Source: Mediterraneibacter faecis JCM 15917 (lineage in GTDB: Bacteria; Bacillota; Clostridia; Lachnospirales; Lachnospiraceae). From it: a stretch of DNA of 61,490 nucleotides. The stretch spans positions 1 through 61,490 of the forward strand of contig BBDW01000017.1 of the NCBI GenBank assembly GCA_001312505.1. Reading direction: 5' to 3'. Below, piece after piece: positions 28,761-39,280 of this stretch. The notes under the pieces are model-generated. The model had not been told where the DNA came from. It saw nothing but the letters and a program-made list of their open reading frames with translations, and did not search any database. Every line of letters starts with the position of its first letter. Positions within the stretch are counted from its first letter, which is position 1. The position numbers were made by a program, and so were the translations under genes.

Positions 28761-30208
28761 ATGAGTGCACAAAATCTTACTTTATTGACAGACCTGTATG
28801 AGCTTACTATGATGCAGGGATATTTTGAAACACAGGAAAATCAGACTGTTGTATTCGATGTTTTCTTCCGTGACAATCCGAACAAAGGCGGATATTCCAT
28901 CATGGCAGGACTAGATCAGGTCATTGACTATATTAAAAATCTGAATTTTTCTTATGAAGATGTTGATTATTTAAGAGGGCTCGGATTGTTCAGTGAGGAT
29001 TTTCTTCATTATCTGAGCGGATTTCATTTTAGCGGAGACATTTATGCGATCCCGGAGGAAGCGTCATCTTCCCAAGAGAACCGCTTCTGAAAGTCGTAGC
29101 TCCGATCATGGAGGCTCAGCTTGTTGAGACAGCAATCCTTACAATTCTGAATCATCAGTGTCTGATCGCTACGAAAGCTTCCCGTGTTGTTTATGCGGCA
29201 CAAGGAGACGGTATCATGGAATTCGGACTTCGCCGTGCCCAGGGACCGGATGCGGGACTGTACGGAGCAAGAGCTGCCGTGATCGGTGGATGCGTCGGAA
29301 CTTCCAATGTACTCGCCGGCGAAATGTTTGATGTACCGATTATGGGAACGCATGCACACAGTTGGATCATGACTTTCAAAGATGAATATACTGCATTTAA
29401 AGAATATGCAAGATTGTATCCTGATGCATGTACACTGCTTGTCGATACTTATGACACATTGAAATCCGGTGTTCCGAATGCGATCCGTGTTTTTACCGAG
29501 ATGCGCGAAGCAGGCATCAAACCGAAGAGCTACGGTATCCGCCTTGACTCCGGTGATCTCGCTTATCTTTCTAAAAAGGCGCGTAAGATGCTGGATGACG
29601 CCGGATTCCAGGATGCTGTCATTGCCGCTTCCAACGACCTGGATGAATTTCTGATCCACGATCTCAAGATGCAGGGCGCTGCAATTTCTTCCTGGGGTGT
29701 CGGAACGAACCTTATTACATCAAAAGACTGCCCGTCCTTTGGCGGTGTTTATAAACTGGCTGCTATTCAAAACGCAGATGGAGAATTCCAGCCGAAGATT
29801 AAAATTTCTGAAAACATTGAAAAGATCACCAATCCAGGAAATAAAACTATCTATCGCATTTACGACAAAGAGACTGGTATGCTGCGTGCCGATCTGATCT
29901 GCTTTGCTGATGAGACATTTAATACAAGGGAAGATCTTCTTCTCTTTGACCCAAATGCTACATGGAAGAAAACACTTCTTCCGGGTGGAACCTACACAAT
30001 GCGTGAACTGCTTGTCCCAATCTTCCAGCATGGAGAATGTAAGTATGAGTCCCCATCTGTAAAGGAGATTGCAGAATTCTGTCGTCAGGAAAAAGAGACA
30101 CTTTGGGATGAGACAAAACGTCTCTTCAATCCACATAAGGTATATGTGGATCTTTCCCAAAAACTGTACGATACAAAAACCAAGCTGCTGAATGAAGCAC
30201 ATCATTAA
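28761..30208 (+). CDS. pncB: nicotinate phosphoribosyltransferase (frameshifted)
   Basis: Joins nicotinate and PRPP to nicotinate mononucleotide in NAD salvage. The repaired product is about 482 aa. TDLYELTMMQGYF is at the N-terminus, followed by EFGLRRAQGPDAG with the phosphoacceptor-type His region (MGTHAHSWIM), and GIRLDSGDLAYLS near 276. One G is missing near 29064 (GAAGGCGTC read as GAAGCGTC), which splits the gene. It is followed after 38 bp by a HAD phosphatase gene. Confidence 0.92.
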
Positions 30209-30246
30209 TTACTGTCACCATATGATGAAATGGAGTTTTAATTAGT

Positions 30247-31059
30247 ATGAAATACCAAGTGATTGTACTTGATCTAGACGGTACACTGACCAATTCAAAA
30301 AAAGAAATAACGCCCCCCTACAAGGGACGCTCTGATTGAAATTCAACAGAATGGAAAAAAGTAGTCCTCGCCAGCGGTCGCCCGATCAACGGTGTCGCAC
30401 CTCTGGCAGAGGAATTATATCTAAAAGAATACGGCGGATTCATGCTCTCCTTTAACGGTGCGAGAATCACCCGCTGTTCTGACAATGCAATTATTTATAA
30501 TAAGGTTATCCCACAGGAAGTCATCCGTCCGATTTACGAGGAGGTAAAAGAATATCCTGGATTGGACCTTATCTCTTATACGGATAAAGTAATCCTCTCC
30601 GGTATTAAAAGTAATGAATACACTGAGAAAGAAGCCGCCATCAACAGCATGGTGATCTGTCCGGTTGAGGACTTCCCTGCCGCACTTGATTTCCCGGTCA
30701 ATAAAATGCTTATCCCAGGTGAACCTTCCATCCTGGAAGACCTGATGCCGAAGCTGCAGAAACAATACCACGGGCTGCTCAACATCTACCGTTCTGAGCC
30801 ATTCTTCTTAGAGATCATGCCTCAGAATATCGATAAAGCACACTCTCTGCAGAAGCTTCTGAACAGTATCGGTCTCACTGCCGATTCCATGATCTGCTGC
30901 GGCGACGGCTTCAATGATCTGTCCATGATCGAATATGCCGGTCTTGGTGTAGCAATGGAGAATGCCCAGCCGGTCGTCAAAGAATCTGCTGACTTTATCA
31001 CAAAGTCGAATGATGAGGACGGGATTCTTCACGTTGTAAATCTCTACATGAGAGATTAG
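30247..31059 (+). CDS. Cof-type HAD-IIB phosphatase (compensated frameshifts)
   Basis: About 270 aa. HAD motif I VLDLDGTLT lies at residues 6-14, motif II is near VVLASGRP, and motif IV GDGFNDLSMIEYAG is near 219. Cof-type enzymes dephosphorylate sugar phosphates or cofactors such as PLP or FMN. The run of six C at 30313-30318 has one extra base and the A run near 30355 lacks one, so the intervening part is read out of frame and contains a false stop. ATG 30247 is near a weak ribosome binding site. It is probably co-transcribed with pncB. Confidence 0.82.
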
Positions 31060-31948
31060 GCCTTCTCTCCGGAAGCTGCGCAAGAATCACAGCCGCAAAT
31101 ACAAGGGCACATCCAAAAAGTTCCCTTGGAGACAAGGTTTCTCCAAGAATCACCCAGCCTGCAAGTACTGAAAATACAGACTCAAGACTTAACAGCAGAG
31201 ATGCAACTGTCGGGTCTGTATTTTTTGTGCAACAATCTGCAAAGTATATCCTACTCCACAAGACATGATTCCTGCATAAGCAATTGGCTTCCATGCCTGC
31301 AATATAGAATAAATTTCCGGGTGCTCAAATAAAATTGTCGGTATCATACATAAGATTCCACAAACAAAAAACTGAATACAGGACATCTTCACTCCGTCTG
31401 CTTTTGGTGAAAAATGATCGATCACAAGAATATGGAATGAAAAAGCAACAGAACCCAGTAAAATATAAAAATCTCCTTTTGCAATGGATAATCCTGATGT
31501 CATACACAGAAAATACATTCCGATCACTGCAAGTACCACACCAATCCATACTTTAATTCCGGCCTTTTTGCCAACGGCCAGCCCCCAGGATTGGAACAAT
31601 CAGAATATATAATGCCGTGATAAATCCTGCTTTTCCCGCCGTTGTATATTGTATCCCGATCTGTTGCAAGGAACTTCCCAGCATAAGGAAAAATCCACAA
31701 CAAATACCACCGATGATAAGTGTTTTCTTATTTTGTATAACTTCTTTTCCTTGTGATATCTTCTCCTTTCTCTTCTTATCCAATACATAAATCACCGGAA
31801 TCAATACAATTCCACCAAGTATACTTCTGGCACTGTTAAATGTGAATGGACCGATGTAGTCCATCCCAGCACTTTGTGCAACAAATGCTGCGCCCCAAAT
31901 AAGCGCGATTATTAGAAGTATTAAATTGTTTACATACCTCTTTTTCAA
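31057..31948 (-). CDS. EamA/DMT-family permease (frameshifted)
   Basis: A ten-helix drug/metabolite transporter of about 298 aa with two EamA halves (LIWGAAFVAQSAGMDYIGP in the first; SLLLSLESVFSVLAGWVILGE in the second). Frame breaks occur at 31576-31580 (five C where four are expected, before LAVGKKAG) and near 31212 (one A short, before NTDPTVAS). The C-terminal end is uncertain. If one more G is missing near 31062, the stop overlaps that of the HAD gene; otherwise the frame runs to about 30998. TTG 31948 follows GAGGT within a 20-bp tandem duplication. Substrate unknown. Confidence 0.75.
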
Positions 31949-31974
31949 TTTTTTTACCTCTTTTTCAATTTTTA
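31935..31974. repeat. 20-bp tandem duplication spanning a start site
   Basis: The 20-nt unit beginning TACCTCTTTTTCAA is repeated head to tail (31935-31954 and 31955-31973, one end mismatch). On the minus strand each copy contains a TTG preceded by GAGGTA-like sequence, so the start region of the EamA gene is duplicated. Confidence 0.75.
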
Positions 31975-31991
31975 GCCACTCTCTAGTATAC

Positions 31992-32019
31992 AAAAAATCT
32001 GCTGATTGGCAGATTTTTT
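31992..32019 (-). terminator. terminator of the L,D-transpeptidase gene
   Basis: AAAAAATCTGC (31992-32002) pairs with GCAGATTTTTT (32009-32019), just downstream of the L,D-transpeptidase stop. Confidence 0.8.
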
Positions 32020-32039
32020 GATTTTTCTTATTATTTTTC

Positions 32040-33452
32040 TTAATAGTGCATAATTACCGGATCTCCAACCTGGATCAACTCATACAATTTCCCGGCATCT
32101 GAATAGCTCATATTGATACATCCATGAGAACCTCTGTAGGTATATACATTTCCTCCAAAACTGCTCTGCCATGTTGCATCATGAAAACCAACACCGGAAT
32201 ACGTTACACGCATCCAATATTTTACAGGAGTTTCATACTCTCTTGTTCCATCCGGTCTTACATTACCGCGCAGTACTTTATTCTGCATTCGTTCCAAAAT
32301 CGTATAAACTCCTGCCGGAGTACTTCTTCCGCCTTTCGGAAGTCCGGTCACTACATCTGCTGACATCAAAACTTCTCCGTCTTTGACATACCACATTTTC
32401 TGATTCGTCAGATCGACTTCTGCATAAGTGGAGCCCCAATCCTGCGCACCATGCGATGCCGCAGTCTTTCCTTCCACATAAACCGGCTCTCGACTTATTG
32501 TTTCTCCGCTTTCAACATTCGCAAGAAGTGTCTCATACTCTGCCTTTTCATTAATCTCCCAACCGTAAGTTCCACCGGAAACTTCGGCTGCTCTTCCATC
32601 CGGTGTAGTGAATTGTCTGGTCTTTCCTGCAGTATCATACTGCTGCGCAAACTGTGTCACCCATTCCTGTATAAGTTCCGGGTGAAATGTCACCACATAA
32701 TTCTCATCTGCTGTCACCCACTGTGAAATAACGGTTTTATCAACCACAACCGGTGTATCAAGTCCCATCTCATAAGTTACACTCGCATTCAGGTATGCAT
32801 TCATCGCATCGCACGCCTGCTGAACTTCCGGTGATTCTTTTGTATATAGCGGCTGTACATAACATCCTGCTTCATCAAGATCCAACTGCTCTTGCAGTCC
32901 CTCTATCGCTTGGACTACCGCTTTCTTCAATGCATCTGCATCTATTGCTGTCCCTTCCGTAATGTCTCCCGGAACAAACTTTTCTCCGTCAAACACCGGC
33001 ATAGAAGATATCGGCTGCACCTGTTCTGTTGTCACAGCTGTCAGACTTGCAATCTTCGCATCTAATGCATTCCCATCATAATCCGCACTTGCCGTGATGG
33101 ACAATCCTTTTCCCTCTCCCGACCATGCTGCCGGCCACAGAAAAACGGACTGCTCCTTTAATAATTTATCTATCGCTCCATTTTCTTTATATTCAACAGA
33201 GATCTCTTTTCCTGTAATGCTATCAGAAAGTCCCGCATGTTCTGTAATCTTCAATTCATACTTCTTAACTTCTGATTTCAGATAATCTGCCACATCTTCT
33301 TCCTTAGCATATGAAAAATCTTTCCCGTTAACCTTTGTATTCGGAAGAAAATGACTCATAAAATACAAAGCGGTTCCTATGTACCCTAAAACCAAGATTC
33401 CTGCAACTATTCCAAGGCTAATCCATAACCATTTTTTCTTGTTGTTCCCCAT
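32040..33452 (-). CDS. L,D-transpeptidase (YkuD family)
   Basis: A membrane-anchored cell-wall enzyme of about 470 aa that makes 3-3 cross-links in peptidoglycan or attaches proteins to it. One N-terminal helix (about residues 7-29) anchors it. A repeat-rich middle part resembles the PG-binding-4 domain. The YkuD domain occupies about the last 125 residues, with VGFHDATW and the catalytic Cys in RGSHGCINMSY. ATG 33452 is preferred over the upstream in-frame ATG because AAAGGAG lies 11 nt before it. The gene lies 31 bp downstream of the synthetase gene. Confidence 0.85.
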   Translation of the reverse strand: MGNNKKKWLWISLGIVAGILVLGYIGTALYFMSHFLPNTKVNGKDFSYAKEEDVADYLKSEVKKYELKITEHAGLSDSITGKEISVEYKENGAIDKLLKEQSVFLWPAAWSGEGKGLSITASADYDGNALDAKIASLTAVTTEQVQPISSMPVFDGEKFVPGDITEGTAIDADALKKAVVQAIEGLQEQLDLDEAGCYVQPLYTKESPEVQQACDAMNAYLNASVTYEMGLDTPVVVDKTVISQWVTADENYVVTFHPELIQEWVTQFAQQYDTAGKTRQFTTPDGRAAEVSGGTYGWEINEKAEYETLLANVESGETISREPVYVEGKTAASHGAQDWGSTYAEVDLTNQKMWYVKDGEVLMSADVVTGLPKGGRSTPAGVYTILERMQNKVLRGNVRPDGTREYETPVKYWMRVTYSGVGFHDATWQSSFGGNVYTYRGSHGCINMSYSDAGKLYELIQVGDPVIMHY

Positions 33453-33483
33453 CAAACACTTTCTCCTTTGTAATTCCTTCTTT

Positions 33484-34473
33484 CTAATCAATCAGATCAT
33501 TCTGAAATCTCGACAAATGCTCATACGGCAAGATCAGTCTTCCTCGAAACAATCCACACCCGTCATTGATCAAACTGTTATTCATCGCTGCAAACATATT
33601 TACATCCAGCTTCGCCAGATCCAATCCCAACAGCTTCATTCCGCGCTCATACGCCTCATCAAAATAAATGCACTCACCTCTTGGGATCGCATTTCTTCTG
33701 GCGCGCTCTTTCTCTTGTTTTTTCTCATATCCCAGATGGTTTGCCGGCCCAATCTCTGCAATATCATCCATTTGCTTTGTACGGATCTGAACCTCAATAT
33801 AACTTCTTGAACAGTTATCATAGAATGTAATGTGCAGTGACTGGTATTCATCCGGCTGGCTGTCTGAAATATAATCTCTGTAATATGGTCTGACATTGTC
33901 ATCCATGAGTGGGGAATGACTTTCCATCACACCATTTGCCGGCTCCGCTGTAAACCCTCTTTCCTCAAGAAAGCCCGGTAGTACATTTGCTATTTCATAC
34001 AAACACTCCAGCTCTGCAATCTGACGTTCTTCTTCATTTTCATAATGGCATTTCGGCATGGAGATTACAATCCGGTATGCGATCAAGTCTCGAAAGCAGC
34101 TAAGACTGCGCTTTAACTCTGCCGTTGTCGGATACTTTCCATATTCTTCGTAATAATCTGAAATATACTTGACAATATAACCATTAAATTTCTCTTCCGC
34201 ACGGATCAACGACTTGATTCTTCCCTTTACTGTAAATGCAAGATATGGATATTCTTTTGTCATATATTTATAGAATTCCCGAACCTGCTGTGACTGGGTC
34301 GTAAGGAATTCATTATGTTCCAAAAGTTCTCTGATCTGAATCAGGAAATTACAATGTATCAGGTCAATTTCATTTTTTGTCTTTCGTGCATCTTCCCTTA
34401 GATCTGTAATGTAATTCTGCAGCACCTTAAAAATGGTATCGCCCGAATACAGATAATCATTTAAAGTTATCAT
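33484..34473 (-). CDS. RelA/SpoT-domain (p)ppGpp synthetase-like protein
   Basis: About 329 aa. The central part carries the synthetase domain: CFRDLIAYRIVI near residue 123, DEYQSLHITF near 214 and IEVQIRTKQMD near 231, followed by IGPANHLGYEKK. No hydrolase HD domain, TGS or ACT domain is present, so it belongs with small alarmone synthetases, though it is longer than the usual 200-260 aa because of N- and C-terminal extensions. ATG 34473 follows GGAGGG. Co-transcription with the L,D-transpeptidase gene (31 bp apart) suggests a link to envelope stress. Confidence 0.78.
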   Translation of the reverse strand: MITLNDYLYSGDTIFKVLQNYITDLREDARKTKNEIDLIHCNFLIQIRELLEHNEFLTTQSQQVREFYKYMTKEYPYLAFTVKGRIKSLIRAEEKFNGYIVKYISDYYEEYGKYPTTAELKRSLSCFRDLIAYRIVISMPKCHYENEEERQIAELECLYEIANVLPGFLEERGFTAEPANGVMESHSPLMDDNVRPYYRDYISDSQPDEYQSLHITFYDNCSRSYIEVQIRTKQMDDIAEIGPANHLGYEKKQEKERARRNAIPRGECIYFDEAYERGMKLLGLDLAKLDVNMFAAMNNSLINDGCGLFRGRLILPYEHLSRFQNDLID

Positions 34474-34657
34474 AACGTATCCCTCCACGAAAATGTATCT
34501 CTGTGTTTTTCATTGCATATTTCTTATCAGCACGCCAAACATGATGGCCTTATTTCATCTATTATAACAATCCGATGCGACAATCGCCAGTCATGGAGCT
34601 ACAAATGATACTTTTCTTGATTTTTTAGAGAAATTATATAAATTTTATCTAAAAAAC

Positions 34658-34685
34658 TTGAAATTTTTATAAACAATCCTATAAT
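34658..34685 (+). promoter_or_regulatory. promoter of cstA
   Basis: TTGAAA (34658-34663) and a perfect TATAAT (34680-34685) with 16 bp between them, 49 bp before the cstA start. Confidence 0.65.
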
Positions 34686-34734
34686 ATAAGTAGGTTGAAA
34701 AACGCTAACATTTATGTTTTCTGGAGGTGTTTGT

Positions 34735-36185
34735 ATGATTAGTTTTATTATTTGTTTAGCGTTACTTATTGGCGGATATTTTGTTTATGGAAAGGTGGTT
34801 GAGAACACATTCGCACCTGACGACAGAGAAACTCCTGCTGTCAGAATCAATGACGGAGTAGATTATGTCGTTATGCCGCAATGGAAGTTATTCCTTGTGC
34901 AATTACTTAACATTGCCGGTCTTGGACCTATTTTTGGTGCCATGCAGGGTGCTTTATGGGGGGGACCGGTCGTATTCCTCTGGATTACATTCGGTACAAT
35001 TTTTGCCGGAGGTGTGCATGATTATTTCTCCGGTATGCTTTCTGAACGAAATGACGGAGCATCGATTTCTGAGGTATGTGGAATCTATCTTGGAAATGTT
35101 ATGAAAAATGTTATGCGTGTATTCAGTGTAGTACTTCTTGTCATGGTTGGTACTGTATTTGCAGTAGGTCCTGCCGGCTTGATCGTCACTTTGCTTGGAA
35201 ACAAAGGTATCACCGGACTTCTTGCAAATCCTGAATTTTGGCTTTGGATTATTTTGTTATATTATTTTATCGCGACCTTTATTTCTATCGATAAGATTAT
35301 CGGACGCATCTACCCGATTTTTGGTATCTGTCTGATCATCATGCTCTTGGTGTTATCATCGGTATCTTCACAAATCCGAATTATACAATTCCGGAAATCT
35401 GGAGCCACTTTACAAATATGCATCCTGACGGAAAACCAATCTGGAGCTTCATGTTTATCACTGTAGCATGTGGAGCTATTTCTGGTTTCCATTCTACACA
35501 GTCCCCCCCTCTAATGGCTCGTTGTATGAAATCTGAGAAACAGGGACATTTCGTATTCTACGGCGCAATGGTAGCAGAAGGTGTGATTGCACTGATCTGG
35601 GCAGCCGCAGGATGTGCACTTTACAAAGTAACAGGTGGTCTCAACACAGGTTTAAGCGAAGTTCTTGCTAACGGTCAGTCAGCCGCTATCTACGATGTGT
35701 GTATTAAGACAATGGGAGGCATCGGTGTAGCATTGGCAATGATCGGTGTTATCGTATGTCCGATCACTTCCGGAGATACTGCATTCAGAAGTGCCCGTCT
35801 TGTACTTGCAGACTGGTTCAAGATCGATCAGAATAAATTGCAGAAACGATTGATTCTCTGTGTACCGCTTCTGGCAGTCGGTGCTTTTGTAGGACATCTT
35901 GATTATGCCATTGTATGGAGATATTTCAGTTGGACAAACCAGACTTTAGCAATGATCGTTTTGTGGACAGCAAGTATGTATCTGTTCCGCGAGAAGAAGA
36001 ATTACTGGATTACAGCAGTTCCTGCAACATTTATGAGTGCCGTTTCCATGACCTATTTCTTCTGTGCAGATGAATGTCTGGGATTCTCTACAGCAGTTGC
36101 TTATCCTGTAGGAATTATCCTGGCAGCATTGTTCCTTGGAATCTTTATCTGGGCAACAAGAAAACCTGCGAAAAAACAGGCTTAA
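34735..36185 (+). CDS. cstA: CstA-family carbon starvation/peptide-pyruvate transporter (frameshifted)
   Basis: A multi-span transporter of about 483 aa, in the shorter CstA branch common in Firmicutes. PIFGAMQGALWG, FAGGVHDYFSGMLS near residue 104 and GFHSTQSP near 255 are family blocks. CstA relatives import peptides or pyruvate during carbon limitation. ATG 34735 follows GGAGGTG. One G is missing near 35352 (ATGGCTCTT read as ATGCTCTT), splitting the gene. G/C tracts at 34968-34974 and 35503-35509 add Gly and Pro in frame. Confidence 0.85.
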
Positions 36186-36192
36186 GATTATA

Positions 36193-36237
36193 GAACTGTG
36201 AAAAGCAGACAGATATCATGTTTTTCACAGTTCTTTT
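36193..36237 (+). terminator. terminator of cstA
   Basis: GAACTGTGAAAA (36193-36204) pairs with TTTTTCACAGTTC (36221-36233), followed by TTTT. Confidence 0.8.
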
Positions 36238-36266
36238 ACAATATACAAATGAAATGAGATGATATT

Positions 36267-37277
36267 ATGTTTAAACCACAACGACTTGGAACTGTAACAA
36301 TCCCGGATGCTGAATTAACCACTGACAAAAAAGGCTGCAAAAAAATAGGCCCTTGCGGTGTTGGGGGGGAAAAAGCAATTTATTTAAACAGTTTTTATTT
36401 TGACAGACGTTATTACATACCAATTTCTTCCATAGAAAGAATATTTAAAAGAATTGCCATGAGCAAAGGTGGTTTTACAGGAAAAGGAGCATTTGGAACG
36501 TTATCCTATCTCGTAGTTGTATATGAAAATGGAAAAGAAAAACAATGTAACTTCAAACATGAAGAAGATGTGGATCGTCTTTTGGCTTATATTGAAGAAA
36601 GATTTCCTCAGATTCCGCTGCACAGCATAGAAGCCGAGCGAAAACTGGAAGAAAAAAGAAAATGGCTGGAAGAAAAGCAGCGCGAGCGCATTCTTCCGGA
36701 AGAAATCAAAAAGCGGCTTACCAAGCTTGAACACGCAGAAAATTATCTTAAAAAGCAATCTGATTACTACATGGATCTGAGCCTGTCGGCGAAGAAAAAG
36801 AGAACCTATGACAGAAGCAATCCCGCTTATAAATGGGTCGCTTTTGCTGTTGTAATATTGGGTATCGGAGCATTCCTTTATGGAATCTACTCCCTTCTGA
36901 CTCATGCCGGATTCGGTATGTATTTCCTGTTATTTGGATTGGCAGCAATTTTCCTGTTCGCAGGAGCGAATGTATTGCCAACCTCCAAAAACAATAAAAA
37001 ATATATCGAAAATCAGCTGGAACGATCCATCCAGCAAATGGAAGCCTATATCCAGAAATATCCTGACTTTCCGGTTCCAGCACATTACGCACATCCGGTC
37101 GTATTAAAGAGAATGCAGGATATCATGAAGGATGGCCGTGCACAAACGATTCCTGAAGCGCTCACGGTTTTAAAAGATGATTTGAAAGCTCTGAATTCTA
37201 ATGTAACAGTTGAAAAAGAAGAGTATGATGAAATCGTTGCAATCAAGCCAATGTTTCTGGTAATGGATTATAAATAG
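36267..37277 (+). CDS. membrane protein with coiled coil, unknown function
   Basis: A 336-aa product. Residues 1-110 form a beta-rich domain (PH-like pattern with FYFDRRYYIPISSIERI). Residues about 115-170 are a charged coiled coil (EAERKLEEKRKWLEEK). Two membrane helices lie at about 190-235 (WVAFAVVILGIGAFLYGIY, MYFLLFGLAAIFLFAGANV). A C-terminal cytoplasmic part is rich in Lys/Asp. I do not recognise a named family. The gene is monocistronic and flanked by terminators on both sides. The seven-G tract at 36363-36369 adds one Gly. Confidence 0.7.
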   Translation: MFKPQRLGTVTIPDAELTTDKKGCKKIGPCGVGGEKAIYLNSFYFDRRYYIPISSIERIFKRIAMSKGGFTGKGAFGTLSYLVVVYENGKEKQCNFKHEEDVDRLLAYIEERFPQIPLHSIEAERKLEEKRKWLEEKQRERILPEEIKKRLTKLEHAENYLKKQSDYYMDLSLSAKKKRTYDRSNPAYKWVAFAVVILGIGAFLYGIYSLLTHAGFGMYFLLFGLAAIFLFAGANVLPTSKNNKKYIENQLERSIQQMEAYIQKYPDFPVPAHYAHPVVLKRMQDIMKDGRAQTIPEALTVLKDDLKALNSNVTVEKEEYDEIVAIKPMFLVMDYK

Positions 37278-37303
37278 TTTTTCACCTGATTTTTGCCCTC
37301 TCA

Positions 37304-37357
37304 AAAAGAATAGCAGCTGTTCTCACAACACACTTGTTAGACAGCTGCTATTCTTTT
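37304..37357. terminator. bidirectional terminator, perfect 17-bp stem
   Basis: AAAAGAATAGCAGCTGT (37304-37320) pairs with its complement at 37341-37357, which ends in TTTT; on the other strand it ends in a T run as well. It lies between convergent genes. Confidence 0.85.
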
Positions 37358-37395
37358 CCACATTCCTCTCATTTTATAAGAAAGTTATTCACATT

Positions 37396-37983
37396 TTACT
37401 CTTTAATTGTTCCCTTTTTTACATTTTCCTGGATAATCTGATCTACAACTTCAAATATTTTTTCCGATCCAAGTCTCGTCTTCCTCTGACGACCATAAAC
37501 CTGATCTGCACATACTCCATGCTCTTTCCAATCATTTCCACCATTGCTGTTATTCAGCATCAGCGGCTGTAGATTATCCATTGCATGTGCGAACTTAGAT
37601 TCCGCTGTTTCAAATGCCTCGAACTCATCAAAAAGAGAAATCAGCTCTTGTTTCTGATCTTCCGGAAGGATTGAAAAAATTCTTTCCTTCGCCGCATCTT
37701 CTCTTGCTTTCTGAGTTTTCAAACCTTCTGTATCATATGCATACGTATCACCCGCATCGATCTCCACAATATCATGGATCAGACACATCAGCATTACCTT
37801 TGCAATATCTACCGATTCGTTTGAATGCTCTCTGAAAAGATATGCCATGATCGCCATATGCCATGCATGTTCTGCATCGTTTTCCCGCCTGCCATGCTCT
37901 GAGAGATGTGTCTGTCTCAGAATATTTTTTTCCTTATCTATTTCCAATGCAAAATCAAGCTGTCGTTTCAATCTTTCATCCAT
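37396..37983 (-). CDS. HD-domain hydrolase (YfbR-like)
   Basis: About 195 aa with the HD metal site: NDAEHAWHM near residue 37, LIHDIVEIDAGDTYA near 66 and a late Asp in HAMDNLQPL near 131. YfbR-type proteins are 5'-deoxynucleotidases; others in the group act on nucleotides more broadly. ATG 37983 is chosen because AAGGAG lies 10 nt upstream. It follows deoB on the same strand with an 82-bp gap, so a place in nucleotide turnover fits. The substrate is inferred. Confidence 0.78.
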   Translation of the reverse strand: MDERLKRQLDFALEIDKEKNILRQTHLSEHGRRENDAEHAWHMAIMAYLFREHSNESVDIAKVMLMCLIHDIVEIDAGDTYAYDTEGLKTQKAREDAAKERIFSILPEDQKQELISLFDEFEAFETAESKFAHAMDNLQPLMLNNSNGGNDWKEHGVCADQVYGRQRKTRLGSEKIFEVVDQIIQENVKKGTIKE

Positions 37984-38065
37984 TTTTCTCTGTCTCCTTG
38001 TTCTAAACTTCATTACCTTAAGATGAAAATTAATTTGCTTTTCGTATTATTTTCATTCTCAGTTT

Positions 38066-39262
38066 TTATTTCAGTTCATCCAGGATAGATGCTCCGATTG
38101 TTCCTTCCGGCATCTTTACATCGAAGTTATCTGCAATCGTTGCTCCGATCACTGCAAATGTATCTGAATCCGGCAGTTTTCCGTATCCTTCCATAGATGG
38201 AGAATATGCAAAAAACGGAACCATTTCTCTTGTATGGTCTGTTCCTGTGTGCGTCGGGTCATTTCCGTGATCTGCAGTAATGATCAGAAGATCATCCTCT
38301 CTCAATCCACCAAGAAATTCTCCTAATTTCACATCAAATCGTTCAAGTTCTTCTGCGTATCCCTTTACGTTTCTGCGGTGTCCCCCCCACAATGCATCAA
38401 AATCCACAAGATTTACAAAGCACAAGCCTTTGAAATCTCTTTTTGAAATTTCGATCGTCTGCTCCATTCCATGAACGGAACTTTTGGACTTATTTGATTC
38501 TGTCAGACCTTCTCCATTGAAAATATCAAAAATCTTACCGACTGAGATCACATCATATCCTGCATCTTTGAGTGCATTAAGTGCTGTTCTTCCGTATGGT
38601 TTCAGCGCATAATCATGTCTGTTACTTGTACGCTTAAACTCACCTTTTTTCTTTCCAACATAAGGTCTTGCAATAACACGTCCGACTTTCCACTCATCTT
38701 TCATCGTAATATCACGTGCGATCTCACAGCAGCGGTAAAGCTCATCCAGTCCGAAGGTCTCCTCATTTCCGCAGATCTGCAGTACAGAATCTGCAGATGT
38801 ATAGACAATCATATGACCTGTTGCAATCTCTTCTTCTGCAAGTTCATCAAGAATCTCTGTTCCACTGGCACTCTTGTTTCCGATTACCTTATGTCCTGTT
38901 CTCTTTTCCAGTTCGTCAATCAATTCCTTCGGAAATCCCGTCTCTGTAAATGTCTTAAATGGCTTCGTGATATGAAGTCCCATCATCTCCCAATGTCCGG
39001 TCATCGTATCCTTTCCGGTACTTGCTTCTTTCAGGAAAGAATAGTATCCCATCGGTCTTTCTACCGGTGCCACCTGTTTCAGTGGGTGTAAATTGGCGAT
39101 TCCAAGTTTCTGAAGATTCGGAATATGAAATTTATCCACAGACTCAGAAATATGTCCCATTGTGTCTGTTCCTGCATCCCCCCCATACTCTGCAGCATCC
39201 GGCATTGCTCCTGCTCCGAATGAATCGATCACAATTGTAAAAATTCGATTATATTTTTTCAT
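38066..39262 (-). CDS. deoB: phosphopentomutase
   Basis: Interconverts (deoxy)ribose 1-phosphate and 5-phosphate, linking nucleoside phosphorolysis to the pentose phosphate pathway. The roughly 398-aa protein has the alkaline-phosphatase-superfamily metal ligands: [13 protein letters not shown] near the N-terminus, [13 protein letters not shown] with the phosphorylated Thr near 86-98, and [20 protein letters not shown] near 330. ATG 39262 is the likely start. Seven-nt tracts at 38382-38388 and 39178-39184 each add one Gly (DALWGHRRN and EYGDAGTD expected). Confidence 0.93.
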   Translation of the reverse strand: MKKYNRIFTIVIDSFGAGAMPDAAEYGGDAGTDTMGHISESVDKFHIPNLQKLGIANLHPLKQVAPVERPMGYYSFLKEASTGKDTMTGHWEMMGLHITKPFKTFTETGFPKELIDELEKRTGHKVIGNKSASGTEILDELAEEEIATGHMIVYTSADSVLQICGNEETFGLDELYRCCEIARDITMKDEWKVGRVIARPYVGKKKGEFKRTSNRHDYALKPYGRTALNALKDAGYDVISVGKIFDIFNGEGLTESNKSKSSVHGMEQTIEISKRDFKGLCFVNLVDFDALWGGHRRNVKGYAEELERFDVKLGEFLGGLREDDLLIITADHGNDPTHTGTDHTREMVPFFAYSPSMEGYGKLPDSDTFAVIGATIADNFDVKMPEGTIGASILDELK

Positions 39263-39280
39263 AAAAATCACACCCCCCCA

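Noticed and set aside
29042..29659. 205-codon minus-strand open frame across pncB
   Set aside because: Antisense of pncB, which has clear motifs on the plus strand.
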